Positions 8,856-18,087 of a stretch of 64,000 nucleotides of DNA are shown piece after piece. The stretch's first letter is position 1. Every line of letters starts with the position of its first letter. The DNA is from an uncultured Bacteroidales bacterium (GTDB taxonomy: Bacteria; Bacteroidota; Bacteroidia; Bacteroidales; UBA932). A program made the translations under genes and the position numbers. Below the pieces are notes generated by a model, which did no database searches, was not told the origin of the DNA, and saw only the letters and a list, made by a program, of their open reading frames with translations. The stretch lies in NCBI GenBank assembly GCA_944322715.1, contig CALUPT010000004.1, forward strand, positions 124,001 to 188,000. The letters are read 5' to 3'.

Positions 8856-10088
8856 CTATTCAACATAGAGAAGAAGCCCTTTCAGATACTCCCCTTCCGG
8901 ATGATATATGTTCACAGCATGGTCAGCCGGCTGATTGAGACGGTCCAGAATACGGACGCTTCTTCCGGTCTGCGCCGCAGCCGAAAAGACCGCAAGCGCA
9001 AATGCTTCCTTGTCGACCACCTGGGAGCAGCTGAAAGTGAAAACGAGCCCCCCTGAAGCGACTTTGGAAATGGCTGCGGCATTCAGACGCTGATATGCCC
9101 TGAGGGCATTCTTCAAGGCGCCCCGGTGCTTGGCAAACGCCGGAGGATCCACAATCATCAGATCATATTTTCCCTCCGGGACAGTTTTCAGATACTCCAT
9201 CGCATCACAGCACAGCGAAGTATGCCTGTCAGCCGCATAGCCGTTGAGAGCGATATTCCTGTCCACAAGAGCCATTGCCTTTCTCGAACTGTCGACAGAA
9301 ACGACAGAGGATGCTCCTCCGGCTAAAGCATAGATTGAGAATCCTCCTGTATAGCAAAAGAGATTCAATACATTGTGACCATCGGCATATTTCTCCACCA
9401 TGGCCCTGTTCTCTCTCTGGTCAAGGAAAAATCCTGTCTTCTGCCCTTCAGTCCAGTCGATGATGAATCCGTGTCCGTTCTCCCTTACGGCAAAACCGGC
9501 ATCATCGAATCCAGCCTTTCTGTACAGATACCCATCCACGGGATCAAGTCCGGCCTTGAACGGTACGGTAGCCGAACTTTTGTCATACACGGCTTTCAGA
9601 CCATCGCCATAGACGGCCAGAAGAGCATCGCAGATCTGCCTGCGGGAACGGAACATTCCCACTGAATGCGCCTGCATGACGCACACGCCATCATAATAAT
9701 CTATTACAAGACCGGGAAGGTTGTCGCCTTCTCCGTGCACCAGACGGTAGCAGTCCGTTACGGCAGGATGTCCGACAGGGTCCGAAACCGGGCCAAGGCT
9801 GCCATGCATTGCCAAGGATGCGGCGACACGCACATTCAATGCCCTTGAAATCATTATTTTCCAGAAATCCGGATCATTGAAATTCTCATCAAAACTGAGA
9901 ATCCGCACGGCTATCGAGCCTATCTGGTAATGTCCGGCAGCAAGGAAGCGTCCATCGTATGAATACACTCCTACTACATCTCCTTCCGCCGGATTTCCCT
10001 GTATTTCCGCCACAGCTCCTGAAAACACCCACGGGTGAAAGCGGAGTACGGATTCCTCCCTGCCTTTTCTCAATATTACCTTTATCAT
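8856..10088 (-). CDS. rlmI: RlmI-like 23S rRNA (cytosine-C5) methyltransferase
   Basis: Class I SAM-dependent methyltransferase of 410 residues. An N-terminal PUA-like RNA-binding region (about 1-75, HPWVFSGAV then VGVYSYDGRFLAAGHY) is followed by a linker barrel and the Rossmann-fold domain with the SAM site LNLFCYTGGFSIYALAGGA and the catalytic-loop motif DPPAFAKHR. FTFSCSQ near the C-terminus is also typical. RlmI methylates C1962 of 23S rRNA; the related RlmL/RlmK types differ in architecture, so the assignment is to the family and the exact base is inference. It stands alone between tRNA-Cys and the repeat array. Confidence 0.88.
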   Translation of the reverse strand: MIKVILRKGREESVLRFHPWVFSGAVAEIQGNPAEGDVVGVYSYDGRFLAAGHYQIGSIAVRILSFDENFNDPDFWKIMISRALNVRVAASLAMHGSLGPVSDPVGHPAVTDCYRLVHGEGDNLPGLVIDYYDGVCVMQAHSVGMFRSRRQICDALLAVYGDGLKAVYDKSSATVPFKAGLDPVDGYLYRKAGFDDAGFAVRENGHGFIIDWTEGQKTGFFLDQRENRAMVEKYADGHNVLNLFCYTGGFSIYALAGGASSVVSVDSSRKAMALVDRNIALNGYAADRHTSLCCDAMEYLKTVPEGKYDLMIVDPPAFAKHRGALKNALRAYQRLNAAAISKVASGGLVFTFSCSQVVDKEAFALAVFSAAAQTGRSVRILDRLNQPADHAVNIYHPEGEYLKGLLLYVE

Positions 10089-10105
10089 TGTTTTCTTCTG
10101 TTAGC

Positions 10106-10237
10106 AGATTCTTCGCTTCGCTCAGAATGACACTTTTATTATTTTCTTGGGCTACGCTCAGAATGACACTTTTATTATTTTCTTGGGCTTCGCTCAGAAT
10201 GACATTTTACGTTTTTTGGGGCTTCGCTCGGAATGGC
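10106..10237. repeat. Tandem array of a 36-bp unit containing the dispersed repeat
   Basis: Four imperfect copies of a unit centred on CTTCGCTCAGAATGACA follow each other with a 36-base period: copies at about 10106, 10147, 10183 and 10218, joined by T-rich spacers (CTTTTATTATTTTC). The first copy is the complete form with AGATTCTTCGCTTCG; the last is diverged. It fills most of the gap between the rlmI start and the exonuclease stop. Confidence 0.85.
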
Positions 10238-10243
10238 TGTAAA

Positions 10244-10849
10244 TCATTCTGAAGGAGGGAGAGGGGATTTCTCTGTCACGATAAGTTTCAGGAACATTTC
10301 CCTGCAGACCCAGGCATCGGTCGCTGCATATCTTATCTGCGACTCCGAGAGTTCATCCGCCTCCCAGTTGGACAGCTGCTGCGTCTTCGAAATCCTGAAG
10401 CCGAGGATAATCGCCGACATTTTCTTCACGCTTTTGTCGCGTATCCCCCACTCCCAGACTATTTTCTGCAGATCAACGAATGATGCCGGAGTGAACATCG
10501 CATATTTCTGCAGCCCCTTGATGTCATCGTGGACAGCTGCCCCCACCTTGATTATCTTAGGGTTCTCCAGCAGGGCGCATAGCTTCCGGTGCATTCCCAA
10601 TGACTTGATCCTGAACAGATATGCCTTGCCTGCCCCGGACAACTGGAGAAGCGACACTCCATACCTCGGCTGTGATGCGGAAAAACAGGGACGTGTCTCG
10701 GTGTCGAACCCTATGATTTTCTGCCGACCGAGATATGCGACCGCCCTGGAGAATTCCGGCCCATCCGAATCGATGACGTGAACCTCTCCGGGAAATGCAG
10801 CCGTTTCCATCTCTGAAAGCTGCTCCTGGGAAATGGAACTAATGAACAT
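10244..10849 (-). CDS. RNase D-like 3'-5' exonuclease domain protein
   Basis: DEDD-family exonuclease of 201 residues, a single catalytic domain without the HRDC domains of RNase D. Motif ExoI is GFDTET (Asp49, Glu51), ExoII lies in the KVGAAVHDDIKGLQK segment and ExoIII in YAATDAW (Tyr and Asp), giving the DEDDy set that binds two metal ions. The family includes RNA maturation and DNA exonucleases, and the substrate here is unknown. Its start overlaps the end of the upstream lipoprotein gene by 11 bases, suggesting co-translation. No signal peptide, hence cytoplasmic. Confidence 0.88.
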   Translation of the reverse strand: MFISSISQEQLSEMETAAFPGEVHVIDSDGPEFSRAVAYLGRQKIIGFDTETRPCFSASQPRYGVSLLQLSGAGKAYLFRIKSLGMHRKLCALLENPKIIKVGAAVHDDIKGLQKYAMFTPASFVDLQKIVWEWGIRDKSVKKMSAIILGFRISKTQQLSNWEADELSESQIRYAATDAWVCREMFLKLIVTEKSPLPPSE

Positions 10850-11936
10850 GGTTGTACCTTATATACTTAATATCCGTATCCCCGCCGGCCGATGGCAGGA
10901 TTGCATATTCCATTACGGATGGATACTGTATCCTGTGCGTGAAGAGATTCTCATTCCTCAGCAGGCCATAGCATGACCTTGCAATGGAGGATACGGCATC
11001 GATCACCTTGAAATCATCATCGAGAATGGCCCTGTAGACTGCATATTCATCCGCGGTGGAAGAATTGACCCTTGCCGCGACCTCGCTGATGGAATCCGCA
11101 TACGCCGACAATCCGAAATCATCGATGACAAGGGCAGCTAAAGGAGTCACTTCTCCGGTGGACATATACATGTCCAGAAACCTGAAGAAACCCTCCTCAG
11201 CCGTGGAAAAACCTTCAGGACTGAAACCGACATAATCAAACCCGTAGTTCCAGTCCCTGAACACCAGGGCATAGACCCCGGAAGCAAGGACATCGCTTTC
11301 CGCCCAGATTCCGACCCTGCCCGAAACATGCAAATTCGTCATCCTCTCCGCAATCGCCCTGACCGGAGATATGACCCTGAGCCTTTTCCCGAAAAAAGAG
11401 AAAAGGGTATCGGCATCCTCCACTCCCGCTTCCGAATACGGAGACGAAAAGACCATCACCTTGGCAGACGGCTTTCCTTCGGTCGGAGCATTGCTGAAAA
11501 TATTCTGATAGCATTCCGATGCGGCTGCTGCCACCGCATTCCTGACAGTCACCGTCCTGATGGAATCATCCCTTCCCTCCCGGAAAAGAGCCGTGCAGGA
11601 GCTGTCGGCAAGATCGTAATACGATGCAAAGATTTCTCCTGCAAAATCAGGCAGACTGTCACGCATTTCCCTGGCATCCACATTGTCATACATGTCGCAG
11701 CGCATCAGATAATCCGTCAGCAGCCTCGTATCCTTCTCAGGACCGATCACGGCTATGTCTCCATACCTGTCCATCGGATCGTATCCGGCCATCACCGAAT
11801 GCTCCACCGATGATGTATCGGCCATCACGGACCCGAGATACGGGAGCAGATCCACGCCATCGGCCCCGTTCCTTCCGCAGGAAATGGCCATGACGGCTGT
11901 CAATGACAATATTATTACGGTATTCTTGCCCTTCAC
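10839..11936 (-). CDS. Lipoprotein of unknown function
   Basis: I do not recognise this family. The product of about 365 residues starts at GTG (VKGKNTVIILSLTAVMAISC), giving a clear lipoprotein signal peptide with Cys as the acylation residue; an earlier frame start at 11999 would overlap glnN by 40 bases and add a poor N-terminus. The mature protein is acidic, with alternating hydrophobic beta-like segments (RYGDIAVIGPEKD, RLRVISPVRAIAERM, LAALVIDDF) that resemble the core of periplasmic substrate-binding or alpha/beta proteins, but no motif is decisive. It lies 23 bases after glnN and overlaps the exonuclease gene. Confidence 0.75.
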   Translation of the reverse strand: MKGKNTVIILSLTAVMAISCGRNGADGVDLLPYLGSVMADTSSVEHSVMAGYDPMDRYGDIAVIGPEKDTRLLTDYLMRCDMYDNVDAREMRDSLPDFAGEIFASYYDLADSSCTALFREGRDDSIRTVTVRNAVAAAASECYQNIFSNAPTEGKPSAKVMVFSSPYSEAGVEDADTLFSFFGKRLRVISPVRAIAERMTNLHVSGRVGIWAESDVLASGVYALVFRDWNYGFDYVGFSPEGFSTAEEGFFRFLDMYMSTGEVTPLAALVIDDFGLSAYADSISEVAARVNSSTADEYAVYRAILDDDFKVIDAVSSIARSCYGLLRNENLFTHRIQYPSVMEYAILPSAGGDTDIKYIRYNHVH

Positions 11937-11959
11937 TTCGTTCTGTTTTGGTAAAAGTA

Positions 11960-14134
11960 TCAGAAGAACAGCAGTTCGCGGTATTTCGGGAGAGGCCACA
12001 TCTCATCATCCACCAGCATCTCCAGATGGTCCGCACTGTCGCGCACCTTGTCCATCCAAGACTTGACATCACGGGAATAGACCTTAGCCCTCTGGGCGAT
12101 GTCCGCTATCCTGTTGGCCTTCTTGCGGGCTTCCACAAGCTCTTCCACATCCTTTGTTATCGCATTGATATAGGAAGATATCTTTTTTAGCGTTGAGAAC
12201 TCGGACTGGCACAGTTCCTTGTACTCGTCCCCGAATATCTCCTTGACACCTTTCACATTCTCTATCAGAATATTCTGGTATTTCACAGCTGCCGGAAGGA
12301 CATGGTTGAGACAGATGTCACCGATGACCCTCGCCTCTATCTGGAGCTTCTTCACATACGTCTCGTTCAGCACCTCATACCTGGCCTCGACCTCGTTCCT
12401 GTTGAGCACTTTCGTCTCGGCAAAAAGGTCAAGTGTCTCCTTCTCGTGGTATACATCGTAGGCATCCGGGACATTCCGCACTGCACGGAGCCCTCTCCTC
12501 CTTGACTCTTCTTCCCATTCCTTGCTGTATCCGTTGCCCTCGAACATAATGTCTTTCGACTCCACAGTGAACTTGCGGATAACATCCATAATGGCCTTGG
12601 ACTTCTCTACCCCGCTGTCAATGAGCGTATCCACCTCGCTGCGGAACCTCTTGAGACTCTGTGCGACGGCGCTGTTGAGAATATATATGGCTGAAGCCAC
12701 GTTGACGGATGACCCCACGGCCCTGAACTCGAACCTGTTGCCAGTGAATGCGAACGGGGAGGTACGATTCCTGTCCGTATTGTCAGGGAAGATTTCCGGA
12801 ATGGAATTGACTATCTTGATGGACTCGAGTCCGGCCTCATCCTGCGGAAGATCCTGCATGTTCTCAATGGCCTTGAATATGCCTGAAAGGGTGGAGCCTG
12901 CGAATACCGACATCACTGCAGGCGGAGCCTCGTTCCCTCCGAGCCTGTATGAATTGCTCAGGTTGGAGACGCCGGCCATCAGGAGATAATGATGCCTGTA
13001 CACGGCATTGACCACAGCCGAGAAAAAGGACAGGAACTGGAGATTCTTCGTAGGGGTTTTGCCAGGAGACAGGAGATTGACCCCAGTATTTGTACAGATG
13101 GACCAGTTGCAGTGCTTCCCGGAACCGTTCACCCCATCAAAAGGTTTCTCGTGGAAAATCACCTTGAGATGATGTTTTTCAGCCACCTTCTGCATCAGAA
13201 TCATCAGCATCATGTTCTGGTCTATGGCCGTGGTGGCATCACAGAACACCGGTGCGCACTCGAACTGGTTAGGTGCCACCTCGTTATGTCTGGTCTGAAG
13301 CTGTATACCCAGCTTGTATGCCTCTGTCTCGAAGTCTTTCATGAAAGCACTTACCTTCAATGGAATCGCTCCGAAATAGTGATCTTCGAGCTGCTGGTCC
13401 TTGGCCGATGTGTGGCCTATGACAGTCCTGTTGCACAGCACCATATCAGGACGGGCGTTGAACAGAGCCTCATCTACAAGGAAATATTCCTGCTCTATGC
13501 CGAGGTTCACGCCCACTGACTTCACATTCTCATCAAAAAGATTGGCTACGGATGTCGCAGCCTCGCTTATGGCCTGCATTGACTTGAGATTCGGCACTTT
13601 CGTGTCGAGGGCCTCTCCGGTATACGATACGAAGACCGAAGGGATGCAGAGAGTCCCGTCAAGTATGAAGACAGGAGAAGACGGATCCCACGCGGAATAT
13701 CCTCTCGCCTCGAACGTGTTCCTGAGGCCTCCGTTGGGGAAACTGGATGCATCAGGTTCCTGCTGTACCAGGGCGCTGCCGTTGAATTTCTCGAAAGCCT
13801 TGCCGTCCTTTACCGAGACGAAAGCCTCGTGCTTCTCGGCAGTAGAATCCGTGAGAGGCTGGAAAAGATGAGTGTAGTGCGTCGCTCCCATCTCTATTGC
13901 CCATGCCTTCATCCCGGAAGCGATCTCGTTGGCCACTCCCCTGTCCAGCTGGGCTCCATACTTCACTGCTGACAGCACCGCTTCGTAGGCCTGCTGGGAT
14001 ACATATCCTCTCATTTTTTCGATGTCAAGGACATTCTGTCCGAAAAACCGGGAAATGGGGCCCTTTTCGACAAAGAAGCGCTCAGGCTTGTGAGTCGCCG
14101 ACTCATTCAAAGCCATCTGTCTAAATGTTGCCAT
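11960..14134 (-). CDS. glnN: Glutamine synthetase type III
   Basis: ATP-dependent ligation of ammonia to glutamate, the main ammonia-assimilating step. The 724-residue length is that of GSIII, far longer than GSI or GSII. Seen are the GSIII N-terminal region (ERFFVEKGPISRFFGQNVL), the metal-binding segment GIEQEYFLVDE, RHNEVAPNQFE, the ATP/glutamate loop DGVNGSGKHCNWS and a helical GSIII C-terminal extension. Start ATG is the one 7 residues before QMALNESATHKPE. Its promoter matches on the minus strand at 14169-14200. GSIII is standard in Bacteroidales, where expression responds to nitrogen supply (family knowledge). No amtB or glnB is next to it. Confidence 0.97.
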   Translation of the reverse strand: MATFRQMALNESATHKPERFFVEKGPISRFFGQNVLDIEKMRGYVSQQAYEAVLSAVKYGAQLDRGVANEIASGMKAWAIEMGATHYTHLFQPLTDSTAEKHEAFVSVKDGKAFEKFNGSALVQQEPDASSFPNGGLRNTFEARGYSAWDPSSPVFILDGTLCIPSVFVSYTGEALDTKVPNLKSMQAISEAATSVANLFDENVKSVGVNLGIEQEYFLVDEALFNARPDMVLCNRTVIGHTSAKDQQLEDHYFGAIPLKVSAFMKDFETEAYKLGIQLQTRHNEVAPNQFECAPVFCDATTAIDQNMMLMILMQKVAEKHHLKVIFHEKPFDGVNGSGKHCNWSICTNTGVNLLSPGKTPTKNLQFLSFFSAVVNAVYRHHYLLMAGVSNLSNSYRLGGNEAPPAVMSVFAGSTLSGIFKAIENMQDLPQDEAGLESIKIVNSIPEIFPDNTDRNRTSPFAFTGNRFEFRAVGSSVNVASAIYILNSAVAQSLKRFRSEVDTLIDSGVEKSKAIMDVIRKFTVESKDIMFEGNGYSKEWEEESRRRGLRAVRNVPDAYDVYHEKETLDLFAETKVLNRNEVEARYEVLNETYVKKLQIEARVIGDICLNHVLPAAVKYQNILIENVKGVKEIFGDEYKELCQSEFSTLKKISSYINAITKDVEELVEARKKANRIADIAQRAKVYSRDVKSWMDKVRDSADHLEMLVDDEMWPLPKYRELLFF

Positions 14135-14168
14135 AATTAATTAGAATTAGATTTGTCAAGTACGGCCG

Positions 14169-14200
14169 CAAAGGTAAAAAAAATATGCTATCTTTGCGAA
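14169..14200 (-). promoter_or_regulatory. Promoter of glnN
   Basis: On the minus strand TTCG (14200-14197) and TACCTTTG (14176-14169) are 20 bases apart. On the plus strand TATCTTTG (14189-14196) could serve as -7 for the aminotransferase, though no -33 is seen there; the two promoters would overlap. Confidence 0.65.
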
Positions 14201-14236
14201 CCGTAATTATAAATTTAACGTAAAAAGGAAATCGCA

Positions 14237-15439
14237 ATGGCAAACATCTCTCTAAAAGCACAGCAGATGCCCGCCTCTGCCATCAGGAAACTGGTTCCTC
14301 TGTCAGATGCGGCAAAGAAACAGGGAATCAAGGTCTATCATCTCAATATGGGCCAGCCTGACATAAAATCTCCCGAATGCGCACTCAAGGCGGTAAGAGA
14401 GAATAAGCTCACCCATGTTTCCTATTCCAACTCGGCCGGTCTTGCCGAACTCCGTACAGGACTCATCGAGAAATACTACAGAAAGATAGGCATCGACATC
14501 GACATGTCGGAAATCATCATAACCATTGCCGGCAGCGAGAGCGTCAACCTGGCGCTCCAGATTGCCTGCGATGCCGGGGACGAGGTGATAGTGCTGGAGC
14601 CGTTCTATACCAACTACAACACTTTCGCATTCATGAACGGGCTCACGCTCAAATCCATACCTACCGATATCAAAAGCGGTTTCCAGGTGCCTGACATAGA
14701 GGAGTTCGAGAAAGCGATCACCCCGAAGACAAAGGCTATCCTCATCTGCAACCCTGGCAATCCGACAGGGACCCTGTATTCGAAGGAAAGCATGCTTGCA
14801 ATAGGTGAAGTCGCAAGGAAGCACGACCTGTTCCTTATCTCGGATGAGGTGTACAGGGAGTTCTGCTACACGGACGAGCCGCATTTTTCCGCTATGCACA
14901 TACCGGATCTCGACCAGAACGTGATCCTCGTGGATTCGGTCTCCAAGAGATACAACCTCTGCGGTGCGCGTGTCGGATGCATCGTGTCCCATAACCAGGA
15001 AGTGATGAAAGCCGCCCTGAAATATGCCCAGGCAAGGCTGTGTCCTCCGGTTCTCGGACAGATTGCCGCCATCGGCGCGCTCGACACTCCCGACTCATAC
15101 ATACAGGCGGTAAGGGAAGAATACATAAAGAGGAGGAACTACATGATAGAGACCCTCAACGGAATCGAAGGAGTGTACTCCCCTATGCCTATGGGAGCCT
15201 TCTATACCGTTGCGAAACTTCCTGTCGACAATACGGAGGATTTCGCAAGGTGGATGCTGGAGACATTCAGACTCGACAACTCCACTACAATGGTCACTCC
15301 TGCGGCATCATTCTACAAGACTCCTGGCAAGGGCATCAATCACGCCCGTCTTGCATACGTGCTGGAGATACCTGAACTGGAAAAGGCCCTCCATGTGCTT
15401 GAGGAAGGCCTCAAGGCATATCCGGGCAGGACAATGTAA
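14237..15439 (+). CDS. PLP-dependent class I/II aminotransferase
   Basis: Fold-type I aminotransferase of 400 residues, probably acting on aspartate or another amino acid with 2-oxoglutarate. Seen are HLNMGQPDIKSP near the N-terminus, the SESVNLALQ segment of the phosphate-binding site, the CNPGNPTG motif, ISDEVYREF with the conserved Asp and Tyr, and SVSKRYNLCGARVGC with the PLP lysine. The C-terminal substrate Arg lies in HARLAYV. It is divergent from glnN, which links it loosely to nitrogen metabolism. The 3' end overlaps the convergent phosphoesterase gene by 29 bases. Substrate is not determined. Confidence 0.9.
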   Translation: MANISLKAQQMPASAIRKLVPLSDAAKKQGIKVYHLNMGQPDIKSPECALKAVRENKLTHVSYSNSAGLAELRTGLIEKYYRKIGIDIDMSEIIITIAGSESVNLALQIACDAGDEVIVLEPFYTNYNTFAFMNGLTLKSIPTDIKSGFQVPDIEEFEKAITPKTKAILICNPGNPTGTLYSKESMLAIGEVARKHDLFLISDEVYREFCYTDEPHFSAMHIPDLDQNVILVDSVSKRYNLCGARVGCIVSHNQEVMKAALKYAQARLCPPVLGQIAAIGALDTPDSYIQAVREEYIKRRNYMIETLNGIEGVYSPMPMGAFYTVAKLPVDNTEDFARWMLETFRLDNSTTMVTPAASFYKTPGKGINHARLAYVLEIPELEKALHVLEEGLKAYPGRTM

Positions 15440-16526
15440 ATACCGTGATCTCGGGAGGGACTCCGGCACGGGCAGGAAAACCGGTCTCGCCGAGCCCCGT
15501 ATTGACATACAGATACTGCGGACAGCGGATGTCTTCACAAAGACCATCCCTGTCCGCTTTTTTCGTGCCGTCGGTCACCTCGTCCGACCTGCAGTAAAGT
15601 CCGGAATATTCCTTATATATGAATGAGGCCGGTGACCAGCCGAAGATGGCAAGCTGCATAGCGTGTGTATGACCTGAAAGCATTATGTCGACATCATCCC
15701 TGTACACCACCTCCTTTCTCCAGTGTGTGGGATCGTGGCTCATCAGTATGACATAGTCGCCGGCTGCATATGAAAGCGCCTTGTCAAGGTCGCCATCGGA
15801 AGGGAAATGCGGATGTGCAGATATGTTCCGCACACCGGCGATGGTCACTGTATCTCTGCAGAGACTGCCGTCAATGCAGGAGAAGGATGTCCTTGCGACA
15901 TTCACACAGCTGTCCAGAAGGACTGTCCAGCCCATATTCTCCTCCTTTTCGACAAGCGTCTCAAGGGCCGCCAGCCTTTCTTCTTCCGATGCATATTCCG
16001 TATATGTGCAATAGTCGTGGTTGCCGAGCACAGAATACACGCCGTCTTTGGCCCTGAGCCGCGACAGCACGGCTGCAAGCTCACTGTTCAGTTCATCAGG
16101 AGAGAATGTTATCATATCCCCTGTAAACAGGATCAGATCGGGATCTAGGCTGTTGACTTTATCCACTGCACGACTCAGGGAGCGGGCCCTGCCCTGGAAT
16201 GAACTCAGATGGATATCCGACAGCTGGACTATCCTATAGCCATCAAAGGATTCAGGAATGCTGTCGCTAATGATCTCCACCTCCTTGACATTGTATATGT
16301 TACGCTCAATAAGACAGCCGTATGCAAAGACCGGCAGAGGGAGCAGGACGAACCACAGTCCCCTGCGGAAAAATGTACGGAACCTGACACCGAAAACGGA
16401 GGCTATGCCTCCGGAAATTACAACCAGCAGCAGCACAAGCAGACAGGCTGCCGTCAGTCCAGATAAAGTTATCAGAAAAATCACCATAAAAAATACAGCG
16501 GCAGGCATAGACCAGAACCGCTGCAA
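15411..16526 (-). CDS. Membrane-anchored metallophosphoesterase
   Basis: Calcineurin-like phosphoesterase of 371 residues. Two hydrophobic N-terminal segments (about 10-45 and 57-71) anchor it in the inner membrane. The catalytic domain follows with DIH (Asp104, His106), GD (Asp137), GNHD (Asn169, His170), SHD (His264) and GHTH (His286, His288), the complete set of metal ligands. Relatives (YaeI-like) hydrolyse phosphodiesters or UDP-sugar lipids, and the substrate here is unknown. Its start is 2 bases after the stop of the FISUMP-like lipoprotein gene, so it is probably the last gene of the adhesin operon. It converges and overlaps with the aminotransferase. Confidence 0.9.
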   Translation of the reverse strand: MQRFWSMPAAVFFMVIFLITLSGLTAACLLVLLLVVISGGIASVFGVRFRTFFRRGLWFVLLPLPVFAYGCLIERNIYNVKEVEIISDSIPESFDGYRIVQLSDIHLSSFQGRARSLSRAVDKVNSLDPDLILFTGDMITFSPDELNSELAAVLSRLRAKDGVYSVLGNHDYCTYTEYASEEERLAALETLVEKEENMGWTVLLDSCVNVARTSFSCIDGSLCRDTVTIAGVRNISAHPHFPSDGDLDKALSYAAGDYVILMSHDPTHWRKEVVYRDDVDIMLSGHTHAMQLAIFGWSPASFIYKEYSGLYCRSDEVTDGTKKADRDGLCEDIRCPQYLYVNTGLGETGFPARAGVPPEITVFTLSCPDMP

Positions 16527-16528
16527 AT

Positions 16529-18067
16529 TTAATAGATATATTCCACATCTGATTTCCTGAACCGGAGAATCCTGGTATCCTTGGGGCCTGCTCCGTTCTT
16601 AGTCATATACAGTCCGCCCATCGAACCGCCCATATACCACCCTTCTCCTTCCGGTGAATACACTCCGAAAAGCATATTGTTGTGATGGCCGTAATGTCTT
16701 ATGCCTTCCGATGTATTCCATTGCGCTCCCGGGCCATACCAAACGACCGCTTCATTCTCCGGGAAATCCGGGGAAGACATGGCGATATGGATAAGGTCAT
16801 CTATGGTCATGCTGCCTACCGGGATACCGTTTCTGCGCCTCTGCGTCCTGTCTATCATAGAATGTCCCTCCCACGGCTCCTTCAATGCATGCGTGCCGTT
16901 CCACATCATCCAGATATAGTCGGTCGCATCGAAAATCCTGTTGAAATCCTCCATGGACGGCAGTTCATATCCATCCGGAGAAAGGGCATCCGCCGGGAGA
17001 CGGTTGATATGGACTGAATTGTCCGGGTTGAATCCATCCATTGACGGAATCCCGTCCGAGTCGACTACCCTCATCCCGATACCGCTGTCACCCTGATATG
17101 CCCAGCCCCACAGACTTGCATATTCTTCCGCGGTGCATTCCGCCAGATAGTCGGAAAGCGGCTTTCCAGCCTTCGCAGCAGGATCATCGGCAGACAGGAT
17201 CTGGTCTTCGAAATCCCTGGAATTCCCCATAGCGTTATACTTGCACCACCAGATGCCGTGAAGGAAAGTCACCGGCAGACCGTAATTGAGTCTTGTCACG
17301 GTATATTCCTCCTTGCCCGTACCATCGGCATTCATTATGACTATCGTTGCCGACTGTTTCCGGCCATCCGCCGTAGGGTCATTCGGCCTCCAGCCTCCGA
17401 CAATCCGATATGTGCCTTCCGCTTCCTGTACCGGTCTGATATCGAGCCACATGTCCTCTCCATCCGGAAATCCGGCCGAGATCACCTTGCCGTCGGGAAT
17501 TACCGCCACTGCAAATTCGTTGTCGGCATATCTTCCGAAATCGAATGTGAAATCCTCCCGGAAATCCAGTATTCCTTCCATGACCGTCGGGTTAGGGGAA
17601 AGTTCAAGGACTATCCTGTCCTGCGGATACGCATGCTGCAGGCCCTTCCTCCTGAACCTCAGTTCAGTCACGAGTCCTTCCACTCCGGGAGCATAGAGCC
17701 CTTTCGAGACGGAGAAGGCATTCGGTCCGGTCTGCCGCACCTCGAGCCTGTATCCGTCTGAAGGAATGAGCTCCAGTTCATCCGGACTTTCTATGACGAG
17801 AGTGCATTCGGCTGCGGTATGGGGAAAGACAAGAAGCGTCCTGTCCGCATTCAGAATGACATCCTCCGGTATCGCGGATTTTTCCGCATCCACAGCCAGC
17901 CTGCTGTCCAGGTCCGGAACCAGGTCTATGTCTTCGTCTTCATAGTCTCCGATGACGGTCTCCGTCACGACATCCTTTTTCTCATCGGATATCACAATGT
18001 CAAGTTTGCTGCACGCCGCAATGACAGCCGCGGCAAAGGCAAACGGGATAAACAGTGTCCTTTTCAT
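16529..18067 (-). CDS. FISUMP-like secreted lipoprotein
   Basis: Secreted lipoprotein of 512 residues with signal peptide and lipobox AAVIAAC (Cys19). About residues 150-512 are homologous to the C-terminal part of the next gene upstream (18088-20355): both have FDFGRY or CDFGKY, PDGExxWxxxR, GGWRPNDPxADGR, the xYTVxRLNxGLPV string, a GIWWCKYNAMG-type segment and ADALSPDGYELPSxxDF, which recall the FISUMP domain. The N-terminal 150 residues are unique. It probably sits on the cell surface; ligand unknown. It lies 20 bases after that paralogue in the same operon. Confidence 0.7.
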   Translation of the reverse strand: MKRTLFIPFAFAAAVIAACSKLDIVISDEKKDVVTETVIGDYEDEDIDLVPDLDSRLAVDAEKSAIPEDVILNADRTLLVFPHTAAECTLVIESPDELELIPSDGYRLEVRQTGPNAFSVSKGLYAPGVEGLVTELRFRRKGLQHAYPQDRIVLELSPNPTVMEGILDFREDFTFDFGRYADNEFAVAVIPDGKVISAGFPDGEDMWLDIRPVQEAEGTYRIVGGWRPNDPTADGRKQSATIVIMNADGTGKEEYTVTRLNYGLPVTFLHGIWWCKYNAMGNSRDFEDQILSADDPAAKAGKPLSDYLAECTAEEYASLWGWAYQGDSGIGMRVVDSDGIPSMDGFNPDNSVHINRLPADALSPDGYELPSMEDFNRIFDATDYIWMMWNGTHALKEPWEGHSMIDRTQRRRNGIPVGSMTIDDLIHIAMSSPDFPENEAVVWYGPGAQWNTSEGIRHYGHHNNMLFGVYSPEGEGWYMGGSMGGLYMTKNGAGPKDTRILRFRKSDVEYIY

Positions 18068-18087
18068 TGTCTAAAATCGGTTTTACG

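Noticed and set aside
10106-10237. CRISPR array
   Set aside because: The 36-base period is continuous repeat with no unique spacers and no cas genes are near; it is a tandem expansion of the dispersed repeat.
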